Numbered from the stretch's first letter, positions 26,362 to 36,600 are shown. The stretch is DNA of 64,000 bases from Parvicella tangerina (GCF_907165195.1 NZ_OU015584.1:3296978-3360977); one strand, 5' to 3'. Numbers and translations: made by a program. Notes: generated by a model from the letters alone, not told the origin.

Positions 26362-26707
26362 CTTTTTCAGGTATTGCCTGCCTGTCCGGTAGGCAGGGTT
26401 TAACACTAACTGCTCCTATACAATTTTGGCAACATGCCAAAAGTAGCCCCATTCTATCATTAGGATTTATCTTCCAATTCTTAGACGCAATATCCAGCAA
26501 CCAGCCTTCAGGGATCAATCCTTCAAAGAATGGAAACAGTCTTTTCTCAGTATATGGCTTATTGGTCACTGGCATTGTAAATGTGATGAACTCCTTTGGA
26601 TGTTTTTTTACATACTCCTCCTTGTATTGAAAAACAAATGTTCCTTCATCTGTTTCTGTAATGGTACCAGCTAGTTGATCTTTATAGAATACTTCTCCCT
26701 GTCTCAT
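26351..26707 (-). CDS. HipS-like protein (HipA N-terminal subdomain 1, module 1)
   Basis: A 118-residue protein equal to the first subdomain of HipA: FYKDQLAGTITETDEGTFVF, then the family signature TMPVTNKPY and LFPFFEGLIPEGW, and RMGLLLACCQNCIGAVSV. In HipBST systems this small protein is the antitoxin that holds the kinase. Its last residues (CLPDRQA before IPEKDGE) are encoded by a short palindromic repeat inserted in frame. The stop lies within the kinase start region, so the two are translationally coupled. Confidence 0.8.
   Translation of the reverse strand: MRQGEVFYKDQLAGTITETDEGTFVFQYKEEYVKKHPKEFITFTMPVTNKPYTEKRLFPFFEGLIPEGWLLDIASKNWKINPNDRMGLLLACCQNCIGAVSVKPCLPDRQAIPEKDGE
26377..26397. 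repeat. short palindromic element inserted in frame in the hipS-like gene
   Basis: Arms CCTGCCT and AGGCAGG flank GTCCGGT, 21 bases in all. Repeats of this type are, to my knowledge, dispersed in Bacteroidota genomes. Its length, a multiple of three, adds seven codons (CLPDRQA) to the tail of the HipS-like protein without breaking the frame. Confidence 0.7.
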
Positions 26708-26913
26708 GATTCAAGATCTTTACTGTTAACTGGTGCCAATTCATGTCCAAACATGCTTAATACCAGATTTACCTTATCCATATTCAAATTGGTTTTGCCT
26801 TGTTCTATTTTTCGAACAACGGTAAGCGCAACACCGGCTCTCTCAGCGAACTCTTCTTGTGTTAGGTTGACCTCTTTTCTGCGCTCTTTGACAAACTCTG
26901 CTAACTGTTTCAT
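26704..26913 (-). CDS. HipB-like XRE regulator (module 1)
   Basis: A 69-residue helix-turn-helix protein (VKERRKEVNLTQEEFAERAG, VALTVVRKIEQGKTNLNMDKV) followed by a short tail ending in KDLES. It is the first gene of module 1 and overlaps the HipS-like start. It should bind the three operators just upstream and repress the operon, as HipB does. Confidence 0.85.
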   Translation of the reverse strand: MKQLAEFVKERRKEVNLTQEEFAERAGVALTVVRKIEQGKTNLNMDKVNLVLSMFGHELAPVNSKDLES

Positions 26914-27014
26914 TATATGCTTTTAAATATAATACTCACCAAATATAATAAATTATATGCAATTAGATATAATTTAATGTAAATAACAAATATTATATGC
27001 TTTTAGATATAATT
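26912..27014 (-). promoter_or_regulatory. three palindromic operators and -7 box of module 1
   Basis: Three copies of an imperfect palindrome, ATTATATGC-N2-TTAGATATAAT or close to it, at about 26912-26935, 26951-26974 and 26992-27014. The first covers the hipB-like start codon. A TATATTTG box (26940-26947 on the minus strand) lies between the first two. Binding of the HipB-like dimer at these sites would shut the operon. Confidence 0.65.
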
Positions 27015-27069
27015 ATAATACGATACTGTATTACTCTTGTTTCGAATAGGTCTGTTTAACACACAAAAA

Positions 27070-27206
27070 AAACATCAAGATGTTTATTTAACCTATTAAC
27101 AACGTGTTGAGCATTACTTTTTATACCATATACACATTTTAATGTTTATTTAGCGTTATTTATCAAAACAAATCAATATATTTACACAAAAAATACATTA
27201 TAGTGT
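27070..27206 (+). promoter_or_regulatory. three palindromic operators and -7 box of module 2
   Basis: Inverted repeats of a different sequence from module 1: AAACATC-AA-GATGTTT (27070-27085), ACATT-TT-AATGT (27134-27145) and ACATTATAGTGT (27195-27206, one mismatch). The last covers the GTG start. A near-consensus -7 box TATATTTA (27177-27184) lies just upstream of the third site. Confidence 0.6.
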
Positions 27207-27415
27207 TTATTCAAGAACTAGGAAAGGAAATAAAAGCGAGAAGAAAGACCCTTGGAATTACCCAACAAGATCTTGCTGATCTTGCTGGTGTAAACATCAA
27301 CACGGTCATTCGTATTGAGGGAGCTAAGATAAACCCTACCGTAGAAGTTGTGAGTGCAATTGCAGACGTACTTGGAATGGAACTAAGGCTAGAAATTAAA
27401 CAAATAGCTGAATGA
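27203..27415 (+). CDS. HipB-like XRE regulator (module 2)
   Basis: A 70-residue helix-turn-helix protein (IKARRKTLGITQQDLADLAG, VNINTVIRIEGAKINPTVEVV). It starts with GTG at 27203; no ATG fits. The operator covering the start codon should allow the protein to repress its own operon. It overlaps the next gene by four bases. Confidence 0.85.
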   Translation: MFIQELGKEIKARRKTLGITQQDLADLAGVNINTVIRIEGAKINPTVEVVSAIADVLGMELRLEIKQIAE

Positions 27416-27738
27416 GGATAGCAGAAGTGTATCGAAACAAAAGGTTGGCAGGTCGCCTGACTGAGGATGATCAGCGTAATTACACATTCGTTTATGACGA
27501 TGAGTATTTTGCAGATACAAATGCTCCTGCAATCAGTCTCACTCTTCCTAAAACAAGCAAAACGTATACTTCTGACATTCTGTTCCCTTTCTTTTTTAAT
27601 ATGCTCAGCGAAGGAGTAAATAAGAAACTTCAGAGTCGCACATTAAGAATTGATGAGAAAGATCACTTTGGTTTATTGATGGCCACAGCTGGTACAGACA
27701 CGATAGGTGCAATTACCATTAAAAAAGTCGCTGAATGA
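27412..27738 (+). CDS. HipS-like protein (HipA N-terminal subdomain 1, module 2)
   Basis: A 108-residue protein: VYRNKRLAGRLTEDDQRNYT, ISLTLPKTSKTY, ILFPFFFNMLSEG and HFGLLMATAGTDTIGAITI, the signature of HipA subdomain 1. As in HipBST operons it lies between the XRE gene and the kinase gene, overlapping both by four bases. It is the likely antitoxin of the module. Its tail (KKVAE) shows what the module 1 copy would look like without the inserted repeat. Confidence 0.85.
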   Translation: MRIAEVYRNKRLAGRLTEDDQRNYTFVYDDEYFADTNAPAISLTLPKTSKTYTSDILFPFFFNMLSEGVNKKLQSRTLRIDEKDHFGLLMATAGTDTIGAITIKKVAE

Positions 27739-28736
27739 GTTTACCTGAATTCAAATATGACCCTGGAACACTAAAAGAAGGATTTGATACTTACAGTCCA
27801 TCCACATTACGAAATGTATTCGATGGAAAGAAAGTGAGTCATATCTTACCTTATGATGCTCCTAAACAGAATGAAGAAACGAACGAGGAGTTCTTAGAGA
27901 ATAGAAACAGATTTTCCATTTCTGGCGTTCAAGAAAAATTATCTATCATTCTGGACAAAAACAAACTTCGATTAACAGAAGAAGGTGAACAAGGAACTCA
28001 TATTCTTAAGCCTATTCCAATCGATCTTAAAAAAGTTGAGGACGTTCCGGCAAACGAGCATTTAACCATGCAAATCGCAGAACAAATATTCAATATTAAT
28101 ACAGCTCCAAATGCACTGATCTTCTTTAAAACGGGAGAACCAGCCTACATCACCAAGCGTTTTGATGTTAAACCTGAAGGTGGAAAATGGAGTAAAGAGG
28201 ATTTTGCTTCGCTTGCTGGTAAGACTGCAGAAAACGCAGGAGAAAATTTTAAGTACGATTACGATTATGTTCGACTAGGAAAGCTTATTCAAAAATACGT
28301 TCCTGCATGGCGCATTGAAATTGAGAAATTCTTTGAAGTAGTACTCTTTAATTATTTGTTTTCAAATGGAGATGCGCATTTGAAAAACTTTGCGCTATTG
28401 GAAACCGTAAATGGTGATCATCTTCTTAGTCCAATGTATGATCTATTAAATACACGTATTCATGTCAATGACCCTAATTTTGGCTTGTCTGGAGGATTAC
28501 TACCAGATGAACTGAGATCTGTTGCTTACAAACGTTCCGGAACTCCAACACTTGCCGATTTCATTACCTTCGGAAAAGAAATCGGCATACCAGAGAGAAG
28601 GATCAAAAAGATAATAGAGCCCTTCGCTAAAAACTACGAAGCAGTCTTAGAAATGATCGATCGCTCTTTTATGAGTGCGGCTTCTAAAAAAGGTTATACC
28701 ATATATTACAATACTAGAAGAAAGCTATTTTCATAG
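27735..28736 (+). CDS. HipT-like serine/threonine kinase toxin (module 2)
   Basis: A 333-residue HipA-family kinase lacking subdomain 1. It has the Gly-rich loop SISGVQEKLS, the lysine strand GTHILKPIP, ANEHLTMQIAEQIF, the catalytic loop NGDAHLKNF and the DFG-like MYDLL. The S-I-S serines in the loop match the site described as autophosphorylated in HipT; module 1 has A-V-P there instead. A long N-terminal extension (about 1-60, with NVFDGKKVSHILPYD) precedes the kinase. Target unknown; HipT and HipA act on aminoacyl-tRNA synthetases. Confidence 0.88.
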   Translation: MSLPEFKYDPGTLKEGFDTYSPSTLRNVFDGKKVSHILPYDAPKQNEETNEEFLENRNRFSISGVQEKLSIILDKNKLRLTEEGEQGTHILKPIPIDLKKVEDVPANEHLTMQIAEQIFNINTAPNALIFFKTGEPAYITKRFDVKPEGGKWSKEDFASLAGKTAENAGENFKYDYDYVRLGKLIQKYVPAWRIEIEKFFEVVLFNYLFSNGDAHLKNFALLETVNGDHLLSPMYDLLNTRIHVNDPNFGLSGGLLPDELRSVAYKRSGTPTLADFITFGKEIGIPERRIKKIIEPFAKNYEAVLEMIDRSFMSAASKKGYTIYYNTRRKLFS

Positions 28737-29207
28737 TTCATTTTCTTTGTTGTCAATTGATAGTTTCAAATAGAAAGTATATCTTTAAAGAACAAAACGT
28801 TCATTCAAATCACGACAATTGCCGCTTGATTTTCAGACAACAAATCAGCCAACAGAAAAGCTTCATCGATCGATGATTTTTTTAGGGAATACAGGGGCTA
28901 AAAGGACAAGTCAACAATAACTGCGGTGCTATCGGAAATGGGACCTCTTATTAAGAACCGTAGACGGCCAGTACGGTCATCACAAAGCGGTTAATGACAC
29001 AATTACTTCCATAAAACAAAGGCTTACAATGGACTGTAAAGCCCATTATGATTCAAACCTTCTAGCCAATGTTTCTTTATAGACCACTTAAAAATTCATT
29101 AAATGATTTGACCACCTTTTTATCTTTCAACATTGATTTCGTAGATAAAAAACACCAATTAATAGAGGAATTATATTTTTTAACCTAATTTTGGTCAACC
29201 AAACTAA
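28737..29207. other. intergenic stretch between the accessory and core-like halves
   Basis: About 470 bases without a credible gene. There is a TATCTTTA near-promoter motif around 28782, but no clear terminator, repeat or att-like site. It marks the change from toxin-antitoxin genes to type IX secretion genes. Confidence 0.5.
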
Positions 29208-32200
29208 ATGAGATCTACATTCACTAAACTGCTTTTGCCCGTGTTGGCATCGTTTCTTTTGACATCTACATTTATTAACGTAAATGCTCAAAGAGACACG
29301 CTATTCTGGTTTGCTGCTCCTGAAGTATCTTCAGGACAAGGAGACTCTCCAGTTTATTTAAGGTTTACTACTTATTCTGATCCAGCTACAGTAACTATTT
29401 CTCAGCCTGCGAATGGTGGTTTTTCACCAATTACATTGAGTATCTCAGCAAATGATGCTGATAGTGTAGACTTGACCCCTTTTCTAAGTGACATTGAAAG
29501 TTCGGCACCTGATATAATAGATGATAATGGTCTCAAAATCAGCTCAACTTCCGAGATTACGGCTGTATATGAGCTAAACTCACCGGGAAATAAAGAAACT
29601 TTTTCACTTAAAGGATCTAAAGGTTTAGGCACCAATTTCTACACTCCTTTTCAAAAATCCTGGGATCAAAGTGCTACCATACCTGCATCGGCATCGTCCA
29701 TTGATATTGTCGCCTCAGAAGATGGAACTACTGTGCTTATAACTCCGAGAGCTGATGTAGTTGGACACACGAGATCAATCACCTATAGCGTCACCTTAAA
29801 CGAAGGCGAAACCTACAGTGCCAGAGATCTTAACCCTGCTGCAGACACAAGTCTCGCAGGATCTATCGTTGCCTCGAATAAACCCATTTCTGTTACATGT
29901 TTCAGTGGAGCACTTTCGCATGCAGGTTGTAATTCATCAGTAGGCGATCAAATTACCTCTTCAGACTATGCTGGCAAAGACTTTATTGTACATAAGGGAA
30001 ATAGCTCTGATGAAAAAATTTACATTCTGGCAACGCAAAACGCTACCTCAATTAGTATTCATAACGCTTCTGGAACAACTTCAACTTTAATTAACTGGAG
30101 TGAAACTTATGTTCATGAACTATCGGATACCATCAATTATATTGAAACGAGTAAGCCTGTTTACCTTCTGCACGTTGCTGGATCGGGATGTAACTTAGGG
30201 GGTGCACAAGTACCTAACCTGTTTTGTGCAGGTAGATACAACTCAGCTTTTACTCGATCTTCATCTGACTCACTTTATTTGATACTATACGTCCGACAGG
30301 GATTTGAAAATGACTTCACTCTCAATGGAAATGCTTCACTGATCCCCGGATCAGCATTTTCTGTTGTTCCAGGAACAGGAGGGGAATTTGTAGTGGCCAG
30401 TATTCTTCTTGACATATCAGATGTTGCTGTAAATAGTTACAACGAAGTATCCAATTCAAGTGATGTTTTCGGAATGGCGGTGTTAAATGGTGAGCATACA
30501 AAGGGTAGTAAATATGCTTATTTATCCGAGTTTAACTCTTATCCTTTTGTATCAGCAGGGACGGATGCCGTAATTTGTGGAAATTCCTCTTTATCCTTAA
30601 ATGGTATCGTTGGAGGAGGTTCTGTTACGGGCTATTGGAGTGGAACGGGGTTTGGAACTTTTGAGTTCGATCAGGATAGTTTGATCAACACCTATTTTCC
30701 AAGTCCGTTAGACACGATCATCAGTCCAATAGAATTAATCTTGACTTCAACAGGTCCTTGTCCTGTTAAGAAAGATACTATTGAGCTAACAGTTACACCT
30801 GCCCCTATAGTTAATGCTTCTGCTGATCAAACCGTTTGTGCAAACAATGCTCAGGTAATACTCGATGGAAGTGTTACAGGAGGTTCGACCACAGGTGGTT
30901 GGACTTCCTTAGGAACTGGCACCTTTTTACCGGATACGACAACACTAAATGGTATTTACATACCTTCTTCTGCTGATACACTTGCGGGCTCTGTAACGCT
31001 AGTTCTTACTGCGACCAATGTAGGGACCTGTAACGTAGTGCAAGACACGATGATCGTAACGATCACTGGAGCTCCGACCGTTGATGCTGGAGCAGATACC
31101 GTCAGCGTTTGTTCTAATAACCCAGACGTTTCTTTATCAGGCAGTGTTTCAGGACCAACAACATCGGGTAAGTGGACAACCTCTGGAAGTGGACTATTTG
31201 TTCCCAACAATGTGCTGCTTAGCACCACCTATCAACCAAGTTCTAGTGATGTAAATGTTGGTCATATCACGTTATATCTGGAATCCACTAATAATGGAAC
31301 TTGTACAACAGCAAAAGACAGTATTGTTATCGAATTCACCCCATCTCCAGTGGTAGAAGCGGGAGCAAATATTATTTCCTGTGCAAACGAGTCTGAAGTT
31401 TCGCTCTCGGGTATGGTATCTGGTCCAACAAGTACGGGTGGATGGACTGGAGGTCTAGGTGTTTTTAGTTCAGATACAAATGACCTTAATGCCATTTATA
31501 CGCCTACTGCATCAGAGGTTTCATCAGGAAGTTTAATATTGACACTAGAATCCACTAACAATCTCACGTGTGCATCAGAGAGTGATTTTGTTCAAATTGA
31601 CTTCGTTTCCCCACCTTTTGCAAATTTCAACTTTACCGAAGTTTGTCAAGACGACATTACTGAGTTTATTGACTTTTCACTACCTGGCTACGGATCAATT
31701 ACCAATTGGCAATGGGACTATGATGATGGATCATCGTCTGTTAGTCCTGATGACACTCATACCTATGCCACTTCAGGATCCTATGATGTTGAATTGATTG
31801 TAACTACTAATGTTGGGTGTTCTGATACGATTATCAAAACCGTAAATGTTTGGGAGTTGCCAAGTGCTGGATTTAACTACGCTACTTCGTGTACGGGTAA
31901 TCAGGTTACCATCAATTTCACTGACAACTCCACTTCTGCAAATGACGTTATTAATTATTGGTTCTACGATTTCGGAGGTCAGGGGTCTTCGGCAACTCAA
32001 AACCCTTCTCAGTTGTTTATTGGCGATGGTAATTTTGAAATAACTCAAATTGTCAGCACCGTAAATGGTTGTGTAGACAGTATAGAACAGTTCATTAATA
32101 TCCCGCCTCGTCCCGTTGCTGGATTCTTTTACAATACATCTAACGGCATGAATATAGGGGCTGAATTTAATTTTATTGACACTTCATCTTATGCAGTAGA

Positions 32201-32651
32201 CTATTTCTGGGATTTTGGAGATGGTGGTTTTTCTTCTTCTCAAGATTCGTACAACGTTTACTTCGAAAATGGAAGCTACACCGTTACTCAATATGTTACA
32301 GGTCCACTTGGCTGCGAAGATAGTACAAGCACGGTGATATTGATCAATACGGTCACCACAGAAATTAATACCTTAATTCCAAATGCTATTTCGCCAAATG
32401 GTGATGGTAAAAATGATGTTTGGAAACTAGAGTTCCTCAATCTATTATACCCCAATGCCACGGTAGAAATCTACAATCGATGGGGACAACAGATCTTTTA
32501 CTCAGAAGGGTACAGCACTCCTTGGGATGGAAGATATCAAGGCGAATTGGTTCCAGACGGAACCTATTATTATGTCATTAGTCTAAACGACCCCAATGAA
32601 CCTGAGCCTTTCAAAGGTTCAGTTCTGGTACTAAAATCTGTTAACAACTAA
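29208..32651 (+). CDS. large T9SS cargo: IgGFc-binding-like head, repeat modules, type B C-terminal domain
   Basis: An 1147-residue surface protein. Signal peptide 1-28 (ending NVNAQ), an IgGFc-binding-like domain (about 60-445), then four modules of about 90 residues each of the type VDAGAD...SLSGSVSGPTTSGKWTTSG, three PKD-like domains (YDDGSSS, YDFGGQG, WDFGDGG), and the gliding-motility-type C-terminal domain (ISPNGDGKNDVW, VEIYNRWGQQIF, WDGRYQGELVPDGTYYY). The latter is the type B signal for T9SS export. The product should be an adhesin held at the outer membrane by the PorP/SprF protein encoded one base after its stop. Confidence 0.88.
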   Translation: MRSTFTKLLLPVLASFLLTSTFINVNAQRDTLFWFAAPEVSSGQGDSPVYLRFTTYSDPATVTISQPANGGFSPITLSISANDADSVDLTPFLSDIESSAPDIIDDNGLKISSTSEITAVYELNSPGNKETFSLKGSKGLGTNFYTPFQKSWDQSATIPASASSIDIVASEDGTTVLITPRADVVGHTRSITYSVTLNEGETYSARDLNPAADTSLAGSIVASNKPISVTCFSGALSHAGCNSSVGDQITSSDYAGKDFIVHKGNSSDEKIYILATQNATSISIHNASGTTSTLINWSETYVHELSDTINYIETSKPVYLLHVAGSGCNLGGAQVPNLFCAGRYNSAFTRSSSDSLYLILYVRQGFENDFTLNGNASLIPGSAFSVVPGTGGEFVVASILLDISDVAVNSYNEVSNSSDVFGMAVLNGEHTKGSKYAYLSEFNSYPFVSAGTDAVICGNSSLSLNGIVGGGSVTGYWSGTGFGTFEFDQDSLINTYFPSPLDTIISPIELILTSTGPCPVKKDTIELTVTPAPIVNASADQTVCANNAQVILDGSVTGGSTTGGWTSLGTGTFLPDTTTLNGIYIPSSADTLAGSVTLVLTATNVGTCNVVQDTMIVTITGAPTVDAGADTVSVCSNNPDVSLSGSVSGPTTSGKWTTSGSGLFVPNNVLLSTTYQPSSSDVNVGHITLYLESTNNGTCTTAKDSIVIEFTPSPVVEAGANIISCANESEVSLSGMVSGPTSTGGWTGGLGVFSSDTNDLNAIYTPTASEVSSGSLILTLESTNNLTCASESDFVQIDFVSPPFANFNFTEVCQDDITEFIDFSLPGYGSITNWQWDYDDGSSSVSPDDTHTYATSGSYDVELIVTTNVGCSDTIIKTVNVWELPSAGFNYATSCTGNQVTINFTDNSTSANDVINYWFYDFGGQGSSATQNPSQLFIGDGNFEITQIVSTVNGCVDSIEQFINIPPRPVAGFFYNTSNGMNIGAEFNFIDTSSYAVDYFWDFGDGGFSSSQDSYNVYFENGSYTVTQYVTGPLGCEDSTSTVILINTVTTEINTLIPNAISPNGDGKNDVWKLEFLNLLYPNATVEIYNRWGQQIFYSEGYSTPWDGRYQGELVPDGTYYYVISLNDPNEPEPFKGSVLVLKSVNN

Positions 32652-32652
32652 C

Positions 32653-33609
32653 ATGAGGAGCGCATTAATCATATCATTCCTAATTTCTTGTCTCGTAGCA
32701 ATGAGTCAGCAACAGATGGTTACCACGAACTTCCTGATGAATGATTATTATTACAACCCTGCAATTGCGGGCAGCAAGGACAAACATATTGCTAATATAG
32801 CATACCGAAACCAATGGACAGGTTTTCAGGGAGCACCCGTAACGCTATTCGGAAACTTTTATGGTTCCTACAAAAATGAAGAAAAAATTGGGTATGGCGT
32901 TTCGTTAGTTTCTGACCGTAATGGACTTACTCAAAACACTGGTCTTTATTTGAATTACGCCTATCACTTTAAGCTCAGTGAAAAAGTGAAGCTTGGACTT
33001 GGCGTTAAACCTGGTTATATGCAGTATCGCGTTAAGCTCTACGATGCTCAATTGGCGGATGAAGGGGATGAAGTACTTACAGGAAATGTGTTATCAGCAA
33101 ATGCTCTTGATGTGCAGTCTGGATTTCATCTTTATGCTGAAAACTTCTTTATCATGGGGGCAGTAAAACACCTGTTTGGAAAGGCAGTGCAATTTACCTC
33201 ATACAATGCAAACTTAGCTAAACATTATACGCTAATTGGTGGTTACAACTTCCTTTTTGAGAAAAAGAAACTTGAACTTCAGCCTAGCATAATGCTCAAT
33301 TACGTGGAGCCCGTGCCTCTGCAATGGACTGGAATGTTGAAAGCTACTTATGATGATAAATGGTGGGTGGGGATTACTTACAGATCTCAGGATGCGGCTG
33401 GTATCAACTTTGGGTATTGTATTAAGGATAGAATCACCATAGGCTATGGTTTTGATTATTCCCTCACTGGTATCAGGCAATACCAATCTGGTTCACATGA
33501 GATCATGATCTCCTTCATCACGACTCCGAATAGACCTACCTTAGATGAGGAAGATGAAGAATTGAATAAGAGTATTATGGACGATTTGAAAAAAAAGACA
33601 AACGATTAA
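32653..33609 (+). CDS. PorP/SprF-family outer-membrane protein (pair 1)
   Basis: A 318-residue beta-barrel protein with a signal peptide (about 1-18) and the family opening TTNFLMNDYYYNPAIAGSKDK followed by YRNQWTGFQGAP. PorP/SprF proteins act in type IX secretion and in anchoring type B cargo, and are usually encoded beside their cargo, as here. The C-terminus ends in an acidic, lysine-rich tail (DEEDEELNKSIMDDLKKKTND). Confidence 0.9.
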   Translation: MRSALIISFLISCLVAMSQQQMVTTNFLMNDYYYNPAIAGSKDKHIANIAYRNQWTGFQGAPVTLFGNFYGSYKNEEKIGYGVSLVSDRNGLTQNTGLYLNYAYHFKLSEKVKLGLGVKPGYMQYRVKLYDAQLADEGDEVLTGNVLSANALDVQSGFHLYAENFFIMGAVKHLFGKAVQFTSYNANLAKHYTLIGGYNFLFEKKKLELQPSIMLNYVEPVPLQWTGMLKATYDDKWWVGITYRSQDAAGINFGYCIKDRITIGYGFDYSLTGIRQYQSGSHEIMISFITTPNRPTLDEEDEELNKSIMDDLKKKTND

Positions 33610-33627
33610 AACATTGAATATGACAAA

Positions 33628-36600
33628 ATGAAGTGGTTTAAATTTATCATATTGCTGATAGGAATGGCATTGGTCAGTTCTAAGAATGTAAAAGCTCAAG
33701 TAGACACTGTTTTTTGGTTTGCCGCTCCCTGGGTTACACCAGACCATGCGGGAAACATACCCATGGCATTTCATTTTTCTACCTTTGGAAATCCTACTAC
33801 GGTTCGACTCAGACAGCCGGCTGCATCGTATGATACCACTTTCACTATTGCCGCAAATACACTCTACTCCAAATTCGTTACCCATTTACTGGACTCATTA
33901 GAAAGTAAACCTGCCGATTCAGTTGTAAACTGGGGGTTTGAAATCACCTCTGACTTTCCAATTGTGGCAGTTTATGATTTCCAGTCGGCCAATAACAATC
34001 CTGAGACTTATTCCCTGAAAGGCCAAAATGGAATGGGGTATGAATTTGTAGCTCCTTTTCAAACGCTCTGGGACAACAAAGACCTTCCTAATGACAACAA
34101 CGGTGACGGGGTGATTACGCAGCCCAAGCAATATTTTTCTGTTGTCGCAACAGAAGATAACACAACGATATATATTACTCCTAAATGTGATGTTGAGGGA
34201 CATCCAGCCAACGTTACCTATTCAGTGTTTTTAGCTAATGCAGGTCAGGTTTACACCTGTCAGAACGTTACTCAACTTACCAGTGTTTTGGGCCAAAATC
34301 TGGCGGGATCTATTATTGTATCCAACAAGAAAGTGGCGGTAACTGTTAATGACGACAGTGTCAACCCTTCTGGTGGTGGTGGATGCTATGATTTAATGGG
34401 CGATCAAATTGTGCCTACAGATGTAATCGGGAAAGAATACATTGTAAATAAAGGATTTCTCAACGCAGGGTCAAATGAGTCCGTTTTCATTGTTGGAACC
34501 GAAAACTTTACATCCATATCGGTAGATAATGGTTTATCTGTTAGTACCACTACTATAAATCAGGGCGATATTTATCAGTATTCGATAACCGAACAATTAA
34601 CTTTTATTCAAGCAGATAAAGATGTCTATGTATTACACATGTCTGGTTATGGATGTGAGCTGGGGGAAGCTTTGTTACCTCCTCTTAACTGTGCTGGATC
34701 AGATCAGGTAAGTTTCTCAAGATCCAATGGGTTTAGTTTTCTTTTGGATATTCTTTGTCCTGCTGGAGCTGAGGGGAACTTTCTCATGGATGGAGATCCT
34801 ACCATGATTCAAGCATCAGACTTTAGCCCTGTACCTGGCACTGGTGGAGCTTGGATGGGAGCGCAAATACCATACAATACAACAGAAGTACCAGTTGGTT
34901 CTGCCCCATTGGTTGAAAACACTTCAGATCTATTCTCTCTGGGTATAATCAATGGATCTGTTGCAGGTGGCTGCTTGTATCATTACCTTTCTCAGTTTAA
35001 CAGAAAAGTAATTACCGATGCAGGAAAAGATACAACGCTGTGTAATGGGGAGACTCTGGTGAATCTAGTTGGAAGTGTATCTGGTGGTACAACTACTGGT
35101 GAATGGCAAGTTCTTAATGGTTCTGGAACGTTGAACTCTCCAACAAATTTGGTCACTACGTATCAACCAACAACAAGTGACTACTCTCAGGGAACCTTGA
35201 CATTTGTGCTAGGTTCAACTGGCAATTGCGAACCCGTTTATGATACGGTAATAGTTGATTTTATTCAGTCTCCTTTGGTTACTACTACCGGAGATGGTTC
35301 TTACTGCAAGAATAATATTGGTGCTATACCAATCTCAGGCACTGTTAGTTATGCTGCAGGAGCTTCATGGTCTGGTGGTTCTGGAGGTGCATTTGGAAAT
35401 ATCGGTGATCTATCAACTACCTATACACCATCACCAGCTGATCTAGCGGCTGATAGTGTTGCTCTTTTTCTAACATCGGCTGGAAGCTTTTTTGCATGCC
35501 CAAATGATCAAGATACCGTAATTGTGCATTTTACAGATCCTCCCAGTGTCATTGCAGGACCAGACCTTGTTGTTTGTTCATCTGAAAATAGTTTTGACCT
35601 TAACGGTGTTGTCTCTGGAGTAACATCAACAGGAGTTTGGACAACTTCAGGTTCAGGAGCTTTCTCTCCTTCAGACGCGGACCTATTGGGAGACTACCTG
35701 ATTAGTAGCGCTGACACTTCGGCTGGTTCCTTCACCGTATATCTTTCTTCTACGAACAATAGTAATTGTCAAGCTGTAATCGATAGTTTTGAGGTAGCTA
35801 TCATTGACAAGCCCGTCCTTAACATTGCTACGTCAGACTCACTTTGTTCTAACCTAAGTACAATTCCGTTGACAGGAAGTGTGACAGCAGGATTTTCAAC
35901 AACTTGGGATGTTTTAGGAGCAGGAACAATTGCTAATCCATCATCTTTGAATACGGTATATAGTCTAAGTCCTTTAGACACTACCAGTGGGTTCATCGAT
36001 GTTATTTTAGAGACCACCGGAAGCATCTGCCCTGTTGAAAGCGATACATTAACGATTACTTTTGTTAATCCACCTTCGGTATTTGCAGGAGCTGATCAGT
36101 CTTTTTGCGACAATGAACCCATTCAATTAAACGGGGCTATTTCAGGTGCGTCTCCTAATGGGAGTTGAGCTACCACAGGAACAGGAACTTTCAACCCTAG
36201 TAACAATCTACTTTCCACTATTTACTTCCCTTCGCCAAATGACGTTTCGTTGGGTGGAGTAAATTTAATTTTAACCTCCTCTGGTAACTTTGGCTGCATA
36301 CCTGATGATGACACACTAGAAGTGACCTTCATACCTCCACCAATTGCAGACTTTACATTTACAGATGCATGTGCTGGTCAGAACACCAATTTTACGGATA
36401 TGTCTACTACAACAGATGGTACCATCAATACGTGGACATGGGACTTTGGAGATATGACTTCGTCAATAGCAAGTAATCCCATTCACCCTTATCCAGCCCC
36501 AGGAACATACTCAGCTAATTTGATTGCAACCTCTACTAACGGATGTGCTGACACGGTTTTTTATGATGTAGTCGTAAACCCTGTGCCAGTGGCAATTCTT

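Noticed and set aside
26163-26630. 155-codon plus-strand frame across the hip module 1
   Set aside because: It is antisense to hipS/hipT-like genes with recognisable motifs.
33-28736. A complete integrative conjugative element
   Set aside because: RteC, excisionase-like and replication genes are present, but I see no integrase, relaxase, or Tra genes and no matching direct repeats at the edges.
30780-31620. Repeated segments in the cargo genes as a CRISPR or DNA repeat array
   Set aside because: They are protein modules of about 90 codons, diverged at DNA level, with no short identical repeats and spacers.
36166-36168. TGA as selenocysteine or a recoded Trp codon
   Set aside because: TGA is used as a normal stop elsewhere in the window (e.g. 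37342-37344), and no SECIS-like hairpin is apparent just downstream.
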